Assembly (NCBI RefSeq): GCF_004353225.1
Contig: NZ_CP037934.1
Span: forward strand, 744,001 to 808,000
DNA: 64,000 bases
Direction: 5' to 3'
From: Marinobacter sp. JH2
GTDB taxonomy: Bacteria; Pseudomonadota; Gammaproteobacteria; Pseudomonadales; Oleiphilaceae
Below are positions 16,414 to 25,711 of the stretch, piece by piece. A program made the position numbers and the translations under genes. Numbering within the stretch: the first letter of the stretch is position 1; each line of letters opens with the position of its first letter. The notes below the pieces were generated by a model. It searched no databases, had not been told where the DNA came from, and saw only the letters and a list, made by a program, of their open reading frames with translations.

Positions 16414-16521
16414 GAGCGCCGGGGAGTGTCTCTCCGGGAACCGCTACGAGCACTTCCATGTGCGCTTCTCTCCGGCCATCCATGGCCTACGACATTCCCG
16501 GAGAGACACTCCCCGGCGCTC
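16414..16521 (-). repeat. Two-GGA-hairpin repeat, copy 2, inverted, between ftsB and ispD
   Basis: Perfect 27-bp outer stem (16414-16440 with 16495-16521) around the same core as copies 1 and 3, but in reverse orientation. Read on the minus strand, the two mini-hairpins are GGCCATGGATGGCC and GCACATGGAAGTGC, again with GGA loops that fit CANGGANG. The arms (GCGCCGGGGAGTGTCTCTCC) are unrelated to the arms of the other copies. It starts 20 nt after the ftsB stop and ends 24 nt before ispD, inside what is normally one operon. A + strand transcript would form the long stem but not the GGA loops. Confidence 0.8.
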
Positions 16522-16545
16522 TTCTAACATGGTGCGGGTTTTCCG

Positions 16546-17247
16546 ATGAAACATTCTGATCTTTGGCTTGTGGTTCCTGCCGCCGGTATCGGCCAGCGCA
16601 TGAAAGCCGAATGTCCCAAGCAGTATCTGAAAATCTCTGACCGCTTTATCCTCGATATAACCTTGTCCCGTCTGCTGGATAGCGCACCGTTTAAAGGTTG
16701 CATGGTGCCATTAAACCCACAGGATAGGTGGTGGTCCGACAGCGAGTGCGCAAAGGATGATCGCATCCAGACGTGTACCGGTGGTAAGGAGCGGGCCGAC
16801 TCGGTGCTTTTTGCGCTCCATGCTCTGGAAGAGCAGGCCGATGATAACGATTGGGTGTTGGTGCACGATGCCGCGCGACCGTGTTTGCATGCTCACGACC
16901 TTTCCAATTTGATTGATACGCTGTTTGAGCATCCGGTAGGTGGGCTGCTTGCAACGCCAGTCGCAGACACTTTGAAGCTGGCTAGCAAAGGATCGGAGCC
17001 AGAGGTTCAAGAAACCGTAGATCGCAGTCAGTTATGGCGTGCGTTGACGCCGCAAATGTTCCGCTTTGGTGCTTTGCAGTCAGCGCTGGAATTGTGCCTC
17101 AAAAACGGTCATGGCGTTACGGATGAGTCCTCTGCTATGGAGTTTTCCGGTAATATGCCTCTTTTGGTGGAAGGCCGGGCGGATAATCTGAAGATTACGG
17201 TACCGTCGGATCTTGATTTGGCCGAGTTTATTCTGAACCGGCAGTAA
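16546..17247 (+). CDS. ispD: 2-C-methyl-D-erythritol 4-phosphate cytidylyltransferase
   Basis: Third enzyme of the MEP isoprenoid pathway; it transfers CMP from CTP to methylerythritol 4-phosphate. The 233-residue protein has the nucleotidyltransferase P-loop-like segment [19 protein letters not shown], the signature [10 protein letters not shown] and ATPVADTLK, ending with [18 protein letters not shown]. It is followed after 43 nt by ispF, the enzyme two steps later, as is common in proteobacteria. Confidence 0.97.
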   Translation: MKHSDLWLVVPAAGIGQRMKAECPKQYLKISDRFILDITLSRLLDSAPFKGCMVPLNPQDRWWSDSECAKDDRIQTCTGGKERADSVLFALHALEEQADDNDWVLVHDAARPCLHAHDLSNLIDTLFEHPVGGLLATPVADTLKLASKGSEPEVQETVDRSQLWRALTPQMFRFGALQSALELCLKNGHGVTDESSAMEFSGNMPLLVEGRADNLKITVPSDLDLAEFILNRQ

Positions 17248-17290
17248 GGTTTGCTTCCCCGTACATTCCTGTTTTGATTCGGAGATGACC

Positions 17291-17770
17291 ATGCGTATTG
17301 GCCAGGGCTTTGATGTCCATGCCTTTTGTGAGGGCGATTTTGTCATTTTGGGAGGGGTTGAGATTCCCTTCAATCAAGGGTTAAAAGCCCATTCGGATGG
17401 CGACGTTCTTTTGCACGCGTTGGCAGATGCGCTGCTAGGAGCGGTGGCATTGGGTGATATTGGTCATTTGTTTCCGGATACCAGTGATGAGTGGGCAGGG
17501 GCTGACAGCCGCGAACTGCTGCGAACGGTGATGCAGAGAGTGCAGGATGAGGGATTTTCGGTGGTCAATATTGATACAACGATTATTGCTCAAGCTCCGA
17601 AGATGGCGCCTCATGTTGAAACGATGCGTTTGAACATCGCTGCTGACCTGGGGGTGCCAGTTAATCGGGTGAGCGTTAAGGCTACAACTAGTGAGAAACT
17701 GGGGTTCACCGGTCGGGGTGAGGGCATAGCCTGTCAGGCGGTGTGTTTGCTCGAGCCGGTGACTCTGTGA
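17291..17770 (+). CDS. ispF: 2-C-methyl-D-erythritol 2,4-cyclodiphosphate synthase
   Basis: Fifth step of the MEP pathway; it releases CMP and forms the cyclic diphosphate. The 159-residue protein starts [12 protein letters not shown], with zinc ligands Asp and His in DVHAF and a third His in [18 protein letters not shown]. The C-terminus contains [18 protein letters not shown] chose ATG 17291 over 17285 because GGAG at 17281-17284 then has a 6-nt spacing and the length equals the family norm. The stop overlaps the GTG start of truD as GTGA. Confidence 0.97.
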   Translation: MRIGQGFDVHAFCEGDFVILGGVEIPFNQGLKAHSDGDVLLHALADALLGAVALGDIGHLFPDTSDEWAGADSRELLRTVMQRVQDEGFSVVNIDTTIIAQAPKMAPHVETMRLNIAADLGVPVNRVSVKATTSEKLGFTGRGEGIACQAVCLLEPVTL

Positions 17771-18825
17771 GCTCATCATCGGAAGTTTCATCACGCTGGC
17801 GTCTTGATTGGCCGACTTCTTCGGGTGGTCGGCCTGCCGCCGCGTTGCTAAAGGTGAGCGCGGTGGATTTCCGGGTGACGGAGTATCTATGGCCCGATTG
17901 TGAAGGTCTACAGGCTGAGATAGCAGGTGCCGGTGAGCATTTGTGTGTTCGGATAGAAAAAACTGGCGACAACACAGAGTACGTTGCCCGTGAGTTGTCT
18001 GTTTTGGCGGGTACGAAAGCCTTTGAGGTGGGCTTTTGTGGTTTGAAAGACCGTCACGCCGTAACGGTACAGTGGTTCAGTTTATACCGCCCGGGCATGG
18101 AGTCCGAGGATGCTGTCTTACTGTCAGCGATCGCTGAGCGCTGGCCGGTTTTGGCTCACCGCCGGCACGCGCGAAAACTTCGTCGCGGTGAGCATGAGCA
18201 GAACGGCTTCGAGGTGGTCTTGCGGGAAGTCAGCGGGAACCGGGCTCAGATTGACGCGGCGTTAAGTCTGTTAGCTGAGCGCGGCGCGCCCAATTATTTC
18301 GGTCCGCAGAGGTTTGGCCTCGCTGGCGGTAATCTGGATAAAGCGGTCACCCTTGATCCAACTCGTCTAAACCGAAAACGCGGCGGGCGCCGTGGCGGTG
18401 GCGGAAGTGCCTCGAAAAACGTATTGTACTTTTCGGCGGCACGTTCTTGGTTGTTTAATGAAGTGTTGGCGGAACGAGTCAGTGCTGGTAACTGGTTTGC
18501 ACAGTTACATGGAGAGCCTTCTGAAAACGGCGAACCAACGGGCCCACTTTGGGGTGACGGTGGTACCCAAGCTGCCGAAGAGCAAGAGAAATTAGAACGA
18601 GCAGTTGTTGCGAGGCATCCGGAGTTTGAACAGCTTTTTGCAAGCACACGTATGAAACCGGAACGTCGCGCGTTGGTCACTCGGGCTGTTCAGTTGCGCT
18701 GGGAATGGATTGAAGAGAATACTTTGCGGCTTCATTTTTTACTGCCGCCAGGTCAGTACGCAACGACTGTGTTGGGTGACGTATTTGAGCTGAAGGACAT
18801 GAGCCTCAGCCGTGATAATAAGTAA
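17767..18825 (+). CDS. truD: tRNA pseudouridine(13) synthase
   Basis: Forms pseudouridine at position 13 of tRNA-Glu. From the GTG start, 352 residues, with the catalytic Asp95 in [17 protein letters not shown]. Other TruD signatures are the N-terminal DFRVTEY and the segment [13 protein letters not shown] chose GTG 17767 because it overlaps the ispF stop as GTGA, a usual coupling arrangement; a GTG at 17743 would add eight residues inside ispF. Its neighbours ispF and surE are the typical ones. Confidence 0.95.
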   Translation: MSSSSEVSSRWRLDWPTSSGGRPAAALLKVSAVDFRVTEYLWPDCEGLQAEIAGAGEHLCVRIEKTGDNTEYVARELSVLAGTKAFEVGFCGLKDRHAVTVQWFSLYRPGMESEDAVLLSAIAERWPVLAHRRHARKLRRGEHEQNGFEVVLREVSGNRAQIDAALSLLAERGAPNYFGPQRFGLAGGNLDKAVTLDPTRLNRKRGGRRGGGGSASKNVLYFSAARSWLFNEVLAERVSAGNWFAQLHGEPSENGEPTGPLWGDGGTQAAEEQEKLERAVVARHPEFEQLFASTRMKPERRALVTRAVQLRWEWIEENTLRLHFLLPPGQYATTVLGDVFELKDMSLSRDNK

Positions 18826-18849
18826 TAAGCGAGCTAGCTGGAGATCATT

Positions 18850-19620
18850 TTGCGAATACTACTGTCTAACGATGACGGCGTTCACTCGCCGGGCTTGGTG
18901 GCTTTGCATGAAGGGCTGCAGGGCTTGGGGGAACTGGAGGTCGTTGCGCCGGACCGGGATCATAGTGGCGCCAGTAACTCTTTGACTTTGAGTCGTCCGC
19001 TGACTGTTGAAAAACACCCTAACGGATTCCAGTCTGTTGACGGCACGCCCACGGATTGCGTTCATCTGGCGGTCAACGGCCTGTTCAGTCGCCCTTTCGA
19101 TCGTGTGGTTTCGGGCATTAATACGCACGCCAACCTCGGCGACGACATTATCTATTCGGGTACAGTCGCAGCAGCCACTGAAGGGCGCCATCTTGGGTTG
19201 CCCGCGATTGCCGTTTCTTTGGTGAACGAGGGGCGTTTTCATTACGAAACCGCCGCGCAGGTTGTTCGTTGTTTACTTGAAAATCCTCATACATTAACCC
19301 TGGGGCCCAGATCCATACTCAACGTCAATGTGCCCGATGTGCCTTGGGAGGAGCTCGCCGGTTTCTGTATCACCCGTTTGGGGCATCGTGAGCGTGCTGA
19401 GGGGGTTGTTCCGGTGACCTGCCCGAGAGGTAAGAAACGTTACTGGATAGGGGCCGCAGGCCGTGGTGGCGATGCTGGACCGGGAACCGATTTCTATGCG
19501 ATCAGTAAAAAGTGTGTGTCGATTACGCCTGTGCATACTGATATGACCCGTCACGCAGCGCTTCCTGAACTCAAGGGCTGGCTGGATGGATTGGACGGAG
19601 TCGAGGTTGTCGATCAATGA
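18850..19620 (+). CDS. surE: 5'/3'-nucleotidase SurE
   Basis: Metal-dependent survival protein acting as 5'/3'-nucleotidase and exopolyphosphatase. The 256-residue protein begins [15 protein letters not shown], with the metal-ligand pair DD at residues 8-9, followed by [13 protein letters not shown] and [19 protein letters not shown]. The start is TTG 18850, with GGAG about 8 nt upstream; no ATG fits the conserved N-terminus. The stop overlaps the pcm start by 4 nt (ATGA). The surE-pcm-nlpD-rpoS order is a hallmark of stationary-phase gene clusters. Confidence 0.96.
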   Translation: MRILLSNDDGVHSPGLVALHEGLQGLGELEVVAPDRDHSGASNSLTLSRPLTVEKHPNGFQSVDGTPTDCVHLAVNGLFSRPFDRVVSGINTHANLGDDIIYSGTVAAATEGRHLGLPAIAVSLVNEGRFHYETAAQVVRCLLENPHTLTLGPRSILNVNVPDVPWEELAGFCITRLGHRERAEGVVPVTCPRGKKRYWIGAAGRGGDAGPGTDFYAISKKCVSITPVHTDMTRHAALPELKGWLDGLDGVEVVDQ

Positions 19621-20273
19621 ACGCACAGATCGAAGGTATTGGAATGACTTCCCGGCGTACGCGGATGCGCCTTGTTCAACGGTTGCGGGAATCGGGCATT
19701 GAATCCGATCGGGTACTGGAAGTAATCGGGCAAATTCCCCGGCATATTTTTCTCGACGAGGCGTTATCGCACCGGGCTTATGAAGACACGGCGCTGCCGA
19801 TAGGTTATAGCCAAACGCTATCACAGCCTTATATCGTTGCCCGTATGACAGAACTGCTTTTGGCTCACGAACCGATCAGGGTGTTAGAGCTAGGCACGGG
19901 GTCTGGCTACCAAACGTCGGTGCTCTCCCAGCTGTTTAAAGAAGTTTACAGTGTTGAGCGCATTCGTCCTTTGCAAGAGCGGGCTCGCGATAGGCTTCGT
20001 CAACTGAATGTACGGAACGTTATGCTCAAGCACGCCGATGGCGGGATGGGGTGGCCAGACCGAGGGCCCTTCGATGGCATTATCGTCACCGCGGCGCCAA
20101 CTGATGTGCCTAAAGAATTACTGGATCAACTTGCCGATGGTGGAGTTCTGATTGCGCCAGTGGGTGAGCACGACCAAGTGTTAGTGGAAATTGTCCGCAA
20201 GGGCGATAACTTTGAGCGCCGAGAACTGGAGCCGGTAAAGTTTGTTCCCCTTTTGGGTGGAGTGGTTCGTTGA
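19617..20273 (+). CDS. pcm: Protein-L-isoaspartate O-methyltransferase
   Basis: Repairs isoaspartyl residues in aged proteins using S-adenosylmethionine. The 218-residue protein has the SAM-binding motif [18 protein letters not shown], preceded by the family segment [17 protein letters not shown]. The [12 protein letters not shown] stretch is the second SAM motif. It is translationally coupled to surE (ATGA) and to the DUF368 gene (TGATG), so all three are one operon. The start at 19617 gives a slightly longer N-terminus than an alternative ATG at 19644. Confidence 0.96.
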   Translation: MNAQIEGIGMTSRRTRMRLVQRLRESGIESDRVLEVIGQIPRHIFLDEALSHRAYEDTALPIGYSQTLSQPYIVARMTELLLAHEPIRVLELGTGSGYQTSVLSQLFKEVYSVERIRPLQERARDRLRQLNVRNVMLKHADGGMGWPDRGPFDGIIVTAAPTDVPKELLDQLADGGVLIAPVGEHDQVLVEIVRKGDNFERRELEPVKFVPLLGGVVR

Positions 20274-21232
20274 TGTCCGATGTGAATGAGCATAGTCGAA
20301 CCCATCATCCGGTCGGTATTTTTTTTAGAGGCATGGCGATGGGAGCTGCGGATATCGTTCCCGGTGTCTCCGGCGGGACCATCGCCTTTATCACAGGCAT
20401 CTACTTTCGGTTGTTGGAGGCCATCAGTGCCGCCCCTGTCGCTTTTGTCCGACAGCTAGTCCGTGGCGATTTTTTGGGCTTCTGGCGAGCCATTGATGGC
20501 TTTTTTCTGATTTCGTTGCTGGCGGGTATCCTGACTAGCATCGCCGGCTTGGCATCGCTTATTACCTGGCTGTTAGACCAGCACCCCATTCTAATCTGGA
20601 GCTTTTTCTTCGGTTTGATTGTCGCGTCGGTTTGGCATGTTGGCCAACAGGTAAAGCATTATTCGACGGTGTTGTTGGTTCCTTTGCTCGCGGGGGCGGT
20701 TTTTGCCTGGTGGGTAACCACTTTGCCTGCCAGTGAAGTTGACCCTTCTGCATTAGCCTTTCTCGGTGCTGGGGCCCTCGCTATTTGTGCCATGATCTTG
20801 CCGGGTATTTCTGGCAGCTTTCTGTTGCTGATTATTGGTATGTATGCGCCGGTCCTTTCGGCCATAAAGACGGCTGCGATCGGCGATTTGGCTGTGTTCA
20901 TGGTAGGTTGCCTGATCGGCCTGTTGTCAGTAGCTCGGCTCATCACTTTAGCTTTCAAGCACGCTCATGACACCGTGTTGGCCTTGTTAACCGGATTTAT
21001 GATCGGAGCACTGGTGAAGGTTTGGCCGTGGCAGGAAACCTTGAGCTGGCGAACCAACAGTTCCGGGGAGAAGGTGCCGTTAACCCAGTTGCCTGTGAGC
21101 CCCGATACCTGGGCTATGCTTTACGATCAGGAACCGTTAGTGGGCTTGGCAACGCTGATGGCCTGTGTGGGCTTGATGTTTGTTGTAGGGCTCGAAATAG
21201 TGGGGCGTCGGCGCACTGGTGCCCAGAATTGA
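20273..21232 (+). CDS. DUF368 membrane protein, probable polyprenyl-phosphate transporter (PopT family)
   Basis: Polytopic inner-membrane protein of 319 residues with about eight to nine hydrophobic helices. The DUF368 signature ADIVPGVSGGTIAFITGIY is near the N-terminus, and a second related segment MILPGISGSFLLLIIGMY lies in the middle. The two suggest an internal duplication with re-entrant P-G motifs. DUF368 proteins (PopT) have been reported to recycle undecaprenyl phosphate across the membrane together with or in place of DedA proteins. That function is inferred here by family membership. The ATG overlaps the pcm stop as TGATG. Confidence 0.87.
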   Translation: MSDVNEHSRTHHPVGIFFRGMAMGAADIVPGVSGGTIAFITGIYFRLLEAISAAPVAFVRQLVRGDFLGFWRAIDGFFLISLLAGILTSIAGLASLITWLLDQHPILIWSFFFGLIVASVWHVGQQVKHYSTVLLVPLLAGAVFAWWVTTLPASEVDPSALAFLGAGALAICAMILPGISGSFLLLIIGMYAPVLSAIKTAAIGDLAVFMVGCLIGLLSVARLITLAFKHAHDTVLALLTGFMIGALVKVWPWQETLSWRTNSSGEKVPLTQLPVSPDTWAMLYDQEPLVGLATLMACVGLMFVVGLEIVGRRRTGAQN

Positions 21233-21406
21233 GTAGCTTGTCGAACGATAAATGTTACTTGGCGTACAAAAAACGTGTTCCGGAAGGTAACAAACCTGAG
21301 TCAGCAGTAACTTGGAATCACTGCCGAAACGTGCAATATATTAAAAGGTTAGTCCTGAAACATAAGAATGTGCGTGCAGCACGTCCAGTTTCTTAGATGG
21401 ATGCAT

Positions 21407-21412
21407 TATAAT
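21407..21412 (+). promoter_or_regulatory. Possible -10 element upstream of nlpD
   Basis: A perfect TATAAT is present 18 nt before the nlpD GTG, in the 197-nt gap after the DUF368 gene. I see no convincing -35 hexamer at the right distance, so this is only a candidate. The rest of the gap (21233-21406) is AT-rich compared with its neighbours, with no open frame I can support. Confidence 0.3.
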
Positions 21413-21429
21413 CAGGTGTTGGCTTATTT

Positions 21430-22308
21430 GTGATTTCTAATATCAGGCGCCACTATACAGCGAGCCCCAAAAAGCACCGCCCAATAGGCGGTCGCTCAGG
21501 GGGTGGCCGTTCGCGAACAAGCTACCTGCCGACCATTCTGATCTTTCTCCTTTCTGCGATTTTTCTTTCCGGTTGTAATACTGCTGCCATCTATAACGAC
21601 GATCGTTATAACCCACCAGTTTATTGGGGAAGTCATGTAGTGAAAGGCGGTGAAACCTTGTATGGCATCGCTTGGCGCTATGGCCGGGATTATCGTGAGC
21701 TGGGGGATGCCAATGGCTTGAGGCCGCCTTGGAATATAAAAGCGGGGCAGGTGCTCAGACTGGATCGGAAGGGAACAATTAGGCACAGGGCCGATTCGTC
21801 GGCCCAGAGCCGCCGAAAGCCGGTCACGAAACCTTCGGCATCGAGAACCTCGCCGAGAAAAGCTGATTCAGTAAAGGGGGTATCTAAAGCCCCTACGGTT
21901 CGGAGTTCCAGGTCGAAAAATAGCCAGAGCGTGGCGAATATCAAGTGGCGGTGGCCGCATGCTGGCACTGTAATTGCTTCGTATTCTACGTCGGGGAAAG
22001 TCAACAAAGGCATTGATATTGTTGGCCAACCCGGGGATGCTGTTAGAGCAGCAGCAGATGGGAGTGTGGTGTATGCCGGGGACGGGTTGCTTGGTTACGG
22101 TAACCTCATTATCGTAAACCACAACGCACACTATTTGAGCGCCTACGCACACAACCGCAAGATTTTAGTGCAAGAAGGAGAGGGAGTAAAAGCAGGGCAG
22201 GCAATTGCTGAACTGGGCAGTAGCGGAACGGACAAGCCGATGTTGCATTTTGAAATTCGAAAAAATGGCAACCCGGTGGACCCCTCCCGATATCTGCCGA
22301 GACGTTAG
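21430..22308 (+). CDS. nlpD: NlpD-like murein hydrolase activator (LysM + degenerate M23 lipoprotein)
   Basis: Outer-membrane lipoprotein expected to activate the amidase AmiC at the septum. The 292-residue protein begins at GTG 21430 and has a long basic N-terminus, a hydrophobic segment and lipobox LSGC. A LysM domain follows (HVVKGGETLYGIAWRYGRDY), then a Ser/Lys/Arg-rich linker, then a C-terminal LytM/M23 domain. In the M23 domain the usual metal-binding His of HKGID is Asn (VNKGIDI), while LHFEI and the D of GID remain. This is the degenerate, non-catalytic state expected of NlpD. rpoS lies downstream, as usual. Confidence 0.93.
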   Translation: MISNIRRHYTASPKKHRPIGGRSGGGRSRTSYLPTILIFLLSAIFLSGCNTAAIYNDDRYNPPVYWGSHVVKGGETLYGIAWRYGRDYRELGDANGLRPPWNIKAGQVLRLDRKGTIRHRADSSAQSRRKPVTKPSASRTSPRKADSVKGVSKAPTVRSSRSKNSQSVANIKWRWPHAGTVIASYSTSGKVNKGIDIVGQPGDAVRAAADGSVVYAGDGLLGYGNLIIVNHNAHYLSAYAHNRKILVQEGEGVKAGQAIAELGSSGTDKPMLHFEIRKNGNPVDPSRYLPRR

Positions 22309-22388
22309 GATAAGGTTCCCGAAGGGAGCCGGGATGTACCAAGAAGTAAAACAAGAAAAACGGCAACGGAAATTGCCAACTGAAACGT

Positions 22389-22461
22389 TAATATCCTGAA
22401 TTGAAGCAAAATCGATGGGCCCGAGATAATAAAAAGAGGTATCGGGCGATCACAGGATTAT
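22389..22461 (+). promoter_or_regulatory. Nested inverted repeats in the rpoS leader
   Basis: An inner stem GCCCGA(g)ATA/TATCGGGC pairs 22419-22428 with 22440-22447 and has an A-rich loop. An outer 8-bp helix, TAAT(AT)CCTG with CAGGATTA, pairs 22389-22398 with 22453-22460. Together they form one elongated leader structure ending just before the ribosome-binding site GAGAGGCGGG (22463-22472). Control of RpoS translation through a leader fold is established in enterics; here it is inferred from pairing only. Confidence 0.4.
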
Positions 22462-22479
22462 TGAGAGGCGGGATGCATC

Positions 22480-23475
22480 ATGTCACTAGCACAAGAAGAC
22501 GTCATTGATCGCGTAGCAGAAGTAGACGAGTTGGACGAGTCGATGTTGACCGAAGGTAAGCCCGGCAAAGCGCCAGCTACCAAACCGGCAGTCGATAAAG
22601 AAGATGGCCTTACTTACCGCGGGAAGTTTCTTGCTTCCCAAAAACAGCTAGACGCAACACAGCTATACCTAAACGAAATTGGTTTTTCCCCCCTACTGAC
22701 TCCCGAAGAAGAAGTGTACTTCGCACGCCTGGCTCGCAAGGGTGAGGAGTCTGGTCGCAAGCGCATGATTGAAAGTAACTTGCGGTTGGTGGTTAAAATT
22801 GCCCGGCGCTATGTTAATCGTGGGCTCACGCTTCTGGATTTGATCGAAGAAGGTAACTTGGGTCTTATAAGGGCGGTTGAAAAGTTTGACCCGGAGCGTG
22901 GGTTTCGATTTTCGACCTATGCAACTTGGTGGATTCGCCAGACAATCGAACGGGCGATCATGAACCAGACCCGAACGATTCGCTTGCCCATTCACGTAGT
23001 AAAAGAGTTGAACCTTTATTTGCGTGCGGCGCGGGAGCTCACTCAAAAGCTGGACCACGAACCAACGGCTGAAGACATCGCCCAGTTAGTGGATAAGCCA
23101 GTCAAAGACGTTAAACGCCTGCTCGGACTTAACGAACGGGTGGCCTCCATGGATACGCCTCTCGGCGCCGGAAGTGACAAATCGCTTCTGGATACCGTGG
23201 CAGACGAAGGGGCGTCGGACCCCTCTGATGTATTGCAAGACAATAACATGAGCTCGTGTCTCGAGAATTGGATCGACCAGCTGAGTGACAAGCAGCAGGA
23301 AGTGTTGTCACGCCGCTTCGGTTTGCGTGGTTATCCGATCAGTACTTTGGAAGAAGTGGGCCAAGAGATCGGTTTGACACGAGAGCGTGTTCGTCAGATT
23401 CAAGTGGAAGCCCTGCGCCGTTTACGAGAAATCCTTGAAAAAGAAGGTCTTTCTAGTAACCTATTGTTTGAATAG
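22480..23475 (+). CDS. rpoS: RNA polymerase sigma factor RpoS
   Basis: Stationary-phase and general-stress sigma-70 family factor, 331 residues. Region 1.2 is near [18 protein letters not shown]. Region 2 includes [21 protein letters not shown] (about 121-141) and [17 protein letters not shown]. Region 3 holds [12 protein letters not shown], and region 4.2 is [20 protein letters not shown] (about 287-306). The LNEIG and RFGLRGY segments favour RpoS over RpoD or RpoH. It follows nlpD, whose coding region usually contains the main rpoS promoter. A terminator follows at 23504. Confidence 0.98.
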   Translation: MSLAQEDVIDRVAEVDELDESMLTEGKPGKAPATKPAVDKEDGLTYRGKFLASQKQLDATQLYLNEIGFSPLLTPEEEVYFARLARKGEESGRKRMIESNLRLVVKIARRYVNRGLTLLDLIEEGNLGLIRAVEKFDPERGFRFSTYATWWIRQTIERAIMNQTRTIRLPIHVVKELNLYLRAARELTQKLDHEPTAEDIAQLVDKPVKDVKRLLGLNERVASMDTPLGAGSDKSLLDTVADEGASDPSDVLQDNNMSSCLENWIDQLSDKQQEVLSRRFGLRGYPISTLEEVGQEIGLTRERVRQIQVEALRRLREILEKEGLSSNLLFE

Positions 23476-23503
23476 GTTGCGCTCGATCTAAGGCGATAGA
23501 GAG

Positions 23504-23533
23504 CCGGCCATGGAAACGTGGCCGGTTTTCTTT
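23504..23533 (+). terminator. Intrinsic terminator after rpoS
   Basis: Stem CCGGCCA/TGGCCGG with loop TGGAAACG and a T-rich tail TTTTCTTT. It starts 29 nt after the rpoS stop and is a classical Rho-independent signal. Confidence 0.88.
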
Positions 23534-23664
23534 ATGGGCACCAGCAAATGAGAACCAGGTGCCGATGATGAGTTCAGCTTCATTGCTAGAATGTGGACTC
23601 GGTTGTAGGCCGGGTGTCGGCCTCGAAAGAACACGTTCGACAATAATGATTGAAGGAAAGGACG

Positions 23665-24240
23665 ATGAAGAAGACTCTTACAACAGGATTTGCCTCTTTG
23701 CTTCTGGCGGGGGCATTGGTAACCCCCGTGCACGCTCTCGAAGTGGCTGGCGTTGATATTCCGGATACCTACACCGCAGCGGGCCAGGAGCTTCAGCTGA
23801 ATGGTGCAGGCACTCGTTCGAAATTTTTTATGGACCTCTATGTGGGTGGTCTATACGTTCAAAACAAAATCAGCGATGGCAGCGCGGTTATAAACGCTGA
23901 CGAGCCGCAGGCCATTTCTTTGCACATTATTTCAGGCATGATTACGAGTGATCGAATGACTGAAGCAACGATGGCTGGCTTCGAAGCCGCAACCGATGGT
24001 GATCTGTCTTCTATCCAGTCCGATGTTGATCAGTTCTTGGGTGTATTCAAAGACGAAATCAAAGAGGGCGATGTTTTTGAATTGGTATACGTTCCTGACA
24101 GCGGTGTTCAGGTGCTCAAGAATGGAGAGCAGAAAGACACCGTGGGAGACTTCGAATTTAAAAAAGCGTTGTTTGGAATTTGGTTGTCAGATGAACCTGC
24201 TCAGAAAGACCTGAAAGCAAAGATGCTTGGTAAAAGCTAG
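23665..24240 (+). CDS. Secreted chalcone-isomerase-like protein
   Basis: Exported protein of 191 residues. Start ATG 23665 has GAAGGAAAGGA immediately upstream; the frame can be extended to a TTG at 23650, which I reject. The signal peptide is MKKTLTTGFASLLLAGALVTPVHA, followed by a mature domain with GAGTRSKFFMDLYVGGLYV and LHIISGMITSDRM. This matches the bacterial chalcone isomerase-like (CHALCONE_like) family, of unknown biochemical role. It stands alone between the rpoS terminator and a bidirectional terminator, so it is probably monocistronic. Confidence 0.85.
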   Translation: MKKTLTTGFASLLLAGALVTPVHALEVAGVDIPDTYTAAGQELQLNGAGTRSKFFMDLYVGGLYVQNKISDGSAVINADEPQAISLHIISGMITSDRMTEATMAGFEAATDGDLSSIQSDVDQFLGVFKDEIKEGDVFELVYVPDSGVQVLKNGEQKDTVGDFEFKKALFGIWLSDEPAQKDLKAKMLGKS

Positions 24241-24259
24241 GTGCAGCTCGGGTAAGAAA

Positions 24260-24297
24260 GGCAAAAAAAAACCGGCTGTTGCCGGTTTTTTTTTGCC
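24260..24297 (+). terminator. Bidirectional 17-bp terminator between convergent genes
   Basis: Perfect 17-bp inverted repeat: GGC, nine A, CCGGC, loop TGTT, GCCGG, nine T, GCC. Either strand gives a GC hairpin followed by a U9 tract, so it ends both the chalcone-isomerase-like gene (+) and the nth operon (-). Confidence 0.93.
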
Positions 24298-24318
24298 TGA
24301 GATAAGGTTCTGCACCGC

Positions 24319-24957
24319 TTATTGGTAATCTCGTTTCTGTTTAAATTCACAGAGATCTTCAATCAAACAGGCGCCACATTTTGGTTTTCTGGCGACACAT
24401 GTGTACCGGCCGTGGAGAATGAGCCAGTGGTGCGCATCCATCAAGAACTCTTTGGGGATTAGCCGCAGCAATCGGTTTTCAACTTCCAGTACAGTTTTAC
24501 CTGGTGCGATGCCCGTGCGGTTGGAAACGCGGAAAATGTGGGTGTCTACCGCCATCGCGGGTTGCCGGAACGCGGTGTTCAGAACCACATTAGCGGTTTT
24601 TCGGCCGACACCGGGCAGGGCTTCGAGGTTTTCACGATTGTCGGGGACTTCGCTATGGTGTTTGTCGATAAGGATTTTGCAGGTCTTAATCACGTTTTCG
24701 GCTTTGCTGTTAAACAGGCCGATGGTTTTAATATATTCCTTCAAGCCTTCAACGCCAAGCGCGTAAATCGCCTCTGGCGTATTGGCCACTGGGTATAGTT
24801 TGTCGGTGGCTTTATTCACGCCAACATCGGTGGCCTGTGCCGATAGAATAACCGCAATCAACAACTCAAAGGAGGAGCTGTAGTTTAGCTCCGTTGTCGG
24901 GTTAGGGTTTTCGTCCCTGAGCCGGGTAAAAATTTCGATGCGCTTATCTTTGTTCAT
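24319..24957 (-). CDS. nth: Endonuclease III
   Basis: DNA glycosylase/AP lyase that removes oxidised pyrimidines. The 212-residue protein has the helix-hairpin-helix LPGVGRKTANVV with catalytic Lys120, catalytic Asp138 in VDTHIFRVSNR, and a [4Fe-4S] cluster bound by C187, C194, C197 and C203. These positions coincide with those of the E. coli enzyme as I know it. It is the last gene of the rnf cluster, a common arrangement, 31 nt after rnfE. Confidence 0.98.
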   Translation of the reverse strand: MNKDKRIEIFTRLRDENPNPTTELNYSSSFELLIAVILSAQATDVGVNKATDKLYPVANTPEAIYALGVEGLKEYIKTIGLFNSKAENVIKTCKILIDKHHSEVPDNRENLEALPGVGRKTANVVLNTAFRQPAMAVDTHIFRVSNRTGIAPGKTVLEVENRLLRLIPKEFLMDAHHWLILHGRYTCVARKPKCGACLIEDLCEFKQKRDYQ

Positions 24958-24988
24958 GATGTTCCTGAAATAGAGCCCTGCACAAAAA

Positions 24989-25711
24989 TTAGGAAATACT
25001 GCCGGTTACGCGAACCCGTTTGCTGCCTGCTTCAGCTTGCTCAGGCGCTGCGGCGAGCCGCTTTTCTTGCAAGCGCTGATCAATGCCATTCTTAAGCGCA
25101 ATAAGAAGCCCCAAACCAACGAATGCGCCCGGAGGCAGGACCATAAACAGCATGTCAGGGTATTGCTCGAAGGGGCGGATGGTCCAGTTTGCGGCCGCCG
25201 GCCCTAATAGCAGGTGCATGTCCGCAAACAGCGTACCCTGGCCGAGCAATTCCCGCATACCGCCGAGAACGATCAATACTAGCAAGAAACCTAGCCCCAT
25301 CATGGCACCATCAAGCAGAGCGGGCAGCGGGGCGTTTTTGGAGGCAAATGCATCCGCGCGGCCAAGGATGGCGCAGTTGGTGACAATTAGTGGAATGAAT
25401 ATCCCGAGAATCTGGTAGAGCTCATAGGTGAATGCCTGCATCAGCAATTCGGCGCAGGTTACGAACGAGGCGATGATCATCACGAAAGCCGGAAGGCGGA
25501 CTGACTCGCCAACAAAATTACGGATCAGAGATACCGACAAATTAGAGCCGATCAGTACCAGTAAGGTTGCAAGGCCCAAGCCGATGGCGTTGACAACCGT
25601 GCTGGTGACGGCCAGAAGAGGGCAGAGCCCGAGCACTTGAACCAAGGCAGGGTTGTTGGTCCAGAGGCCGTCTTTGATGATCTCAGAGGAAGTTTTAGTG
25701 GCCATAATCAC
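24989..25711 (-). CDS. rnfE: Rnf/Rsx electron transport complex subunit E
   Basis: Integral membrane subunit of the ion-translocating ferredoxin:NAD+ oxidoreductase (Rnf), or the SoxR-reducing Rsx complex. The 240-residue protein has about six helices and the family segments [17 protein letters not shown] and [18 protein letters not shown]. It is homologous to RnfA in topology and sequence. The start overlaps the rnfG stop by 4 nt. The C-terminal tail is charged ([19 protein letters not shown]). Confidence 0.96.
   Translation of the reverse strand: MIMATKTSSEIIKDGLWTNNPALVQVLGLCPLLAVTSTVVNAIGLGLATLLVLIGSNLSVSLIRNFVGESVRLPAFVMIIASFVTCAELLMQAFTYELYQILGIFIPLIVTNCAILGRADAFASKNAPLPALLDGAMMGLGFLLVLIVLGGMRELLGQGTLFADMHLLLGPAAANWTIRPFEQYPDMLFMVLPPGAFVGLGLLIALKNGIDQRLQEKRLAAAPEQAEAGSKRVRVTGSIS

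Noticed and set aside
21022..21396. Possible gene at the DUF368-nlpD junction
   Set aside because: Mostly overlaps the DUF368 gene in another frame; the part in the gap has no family likeness or ribosome-binding site.
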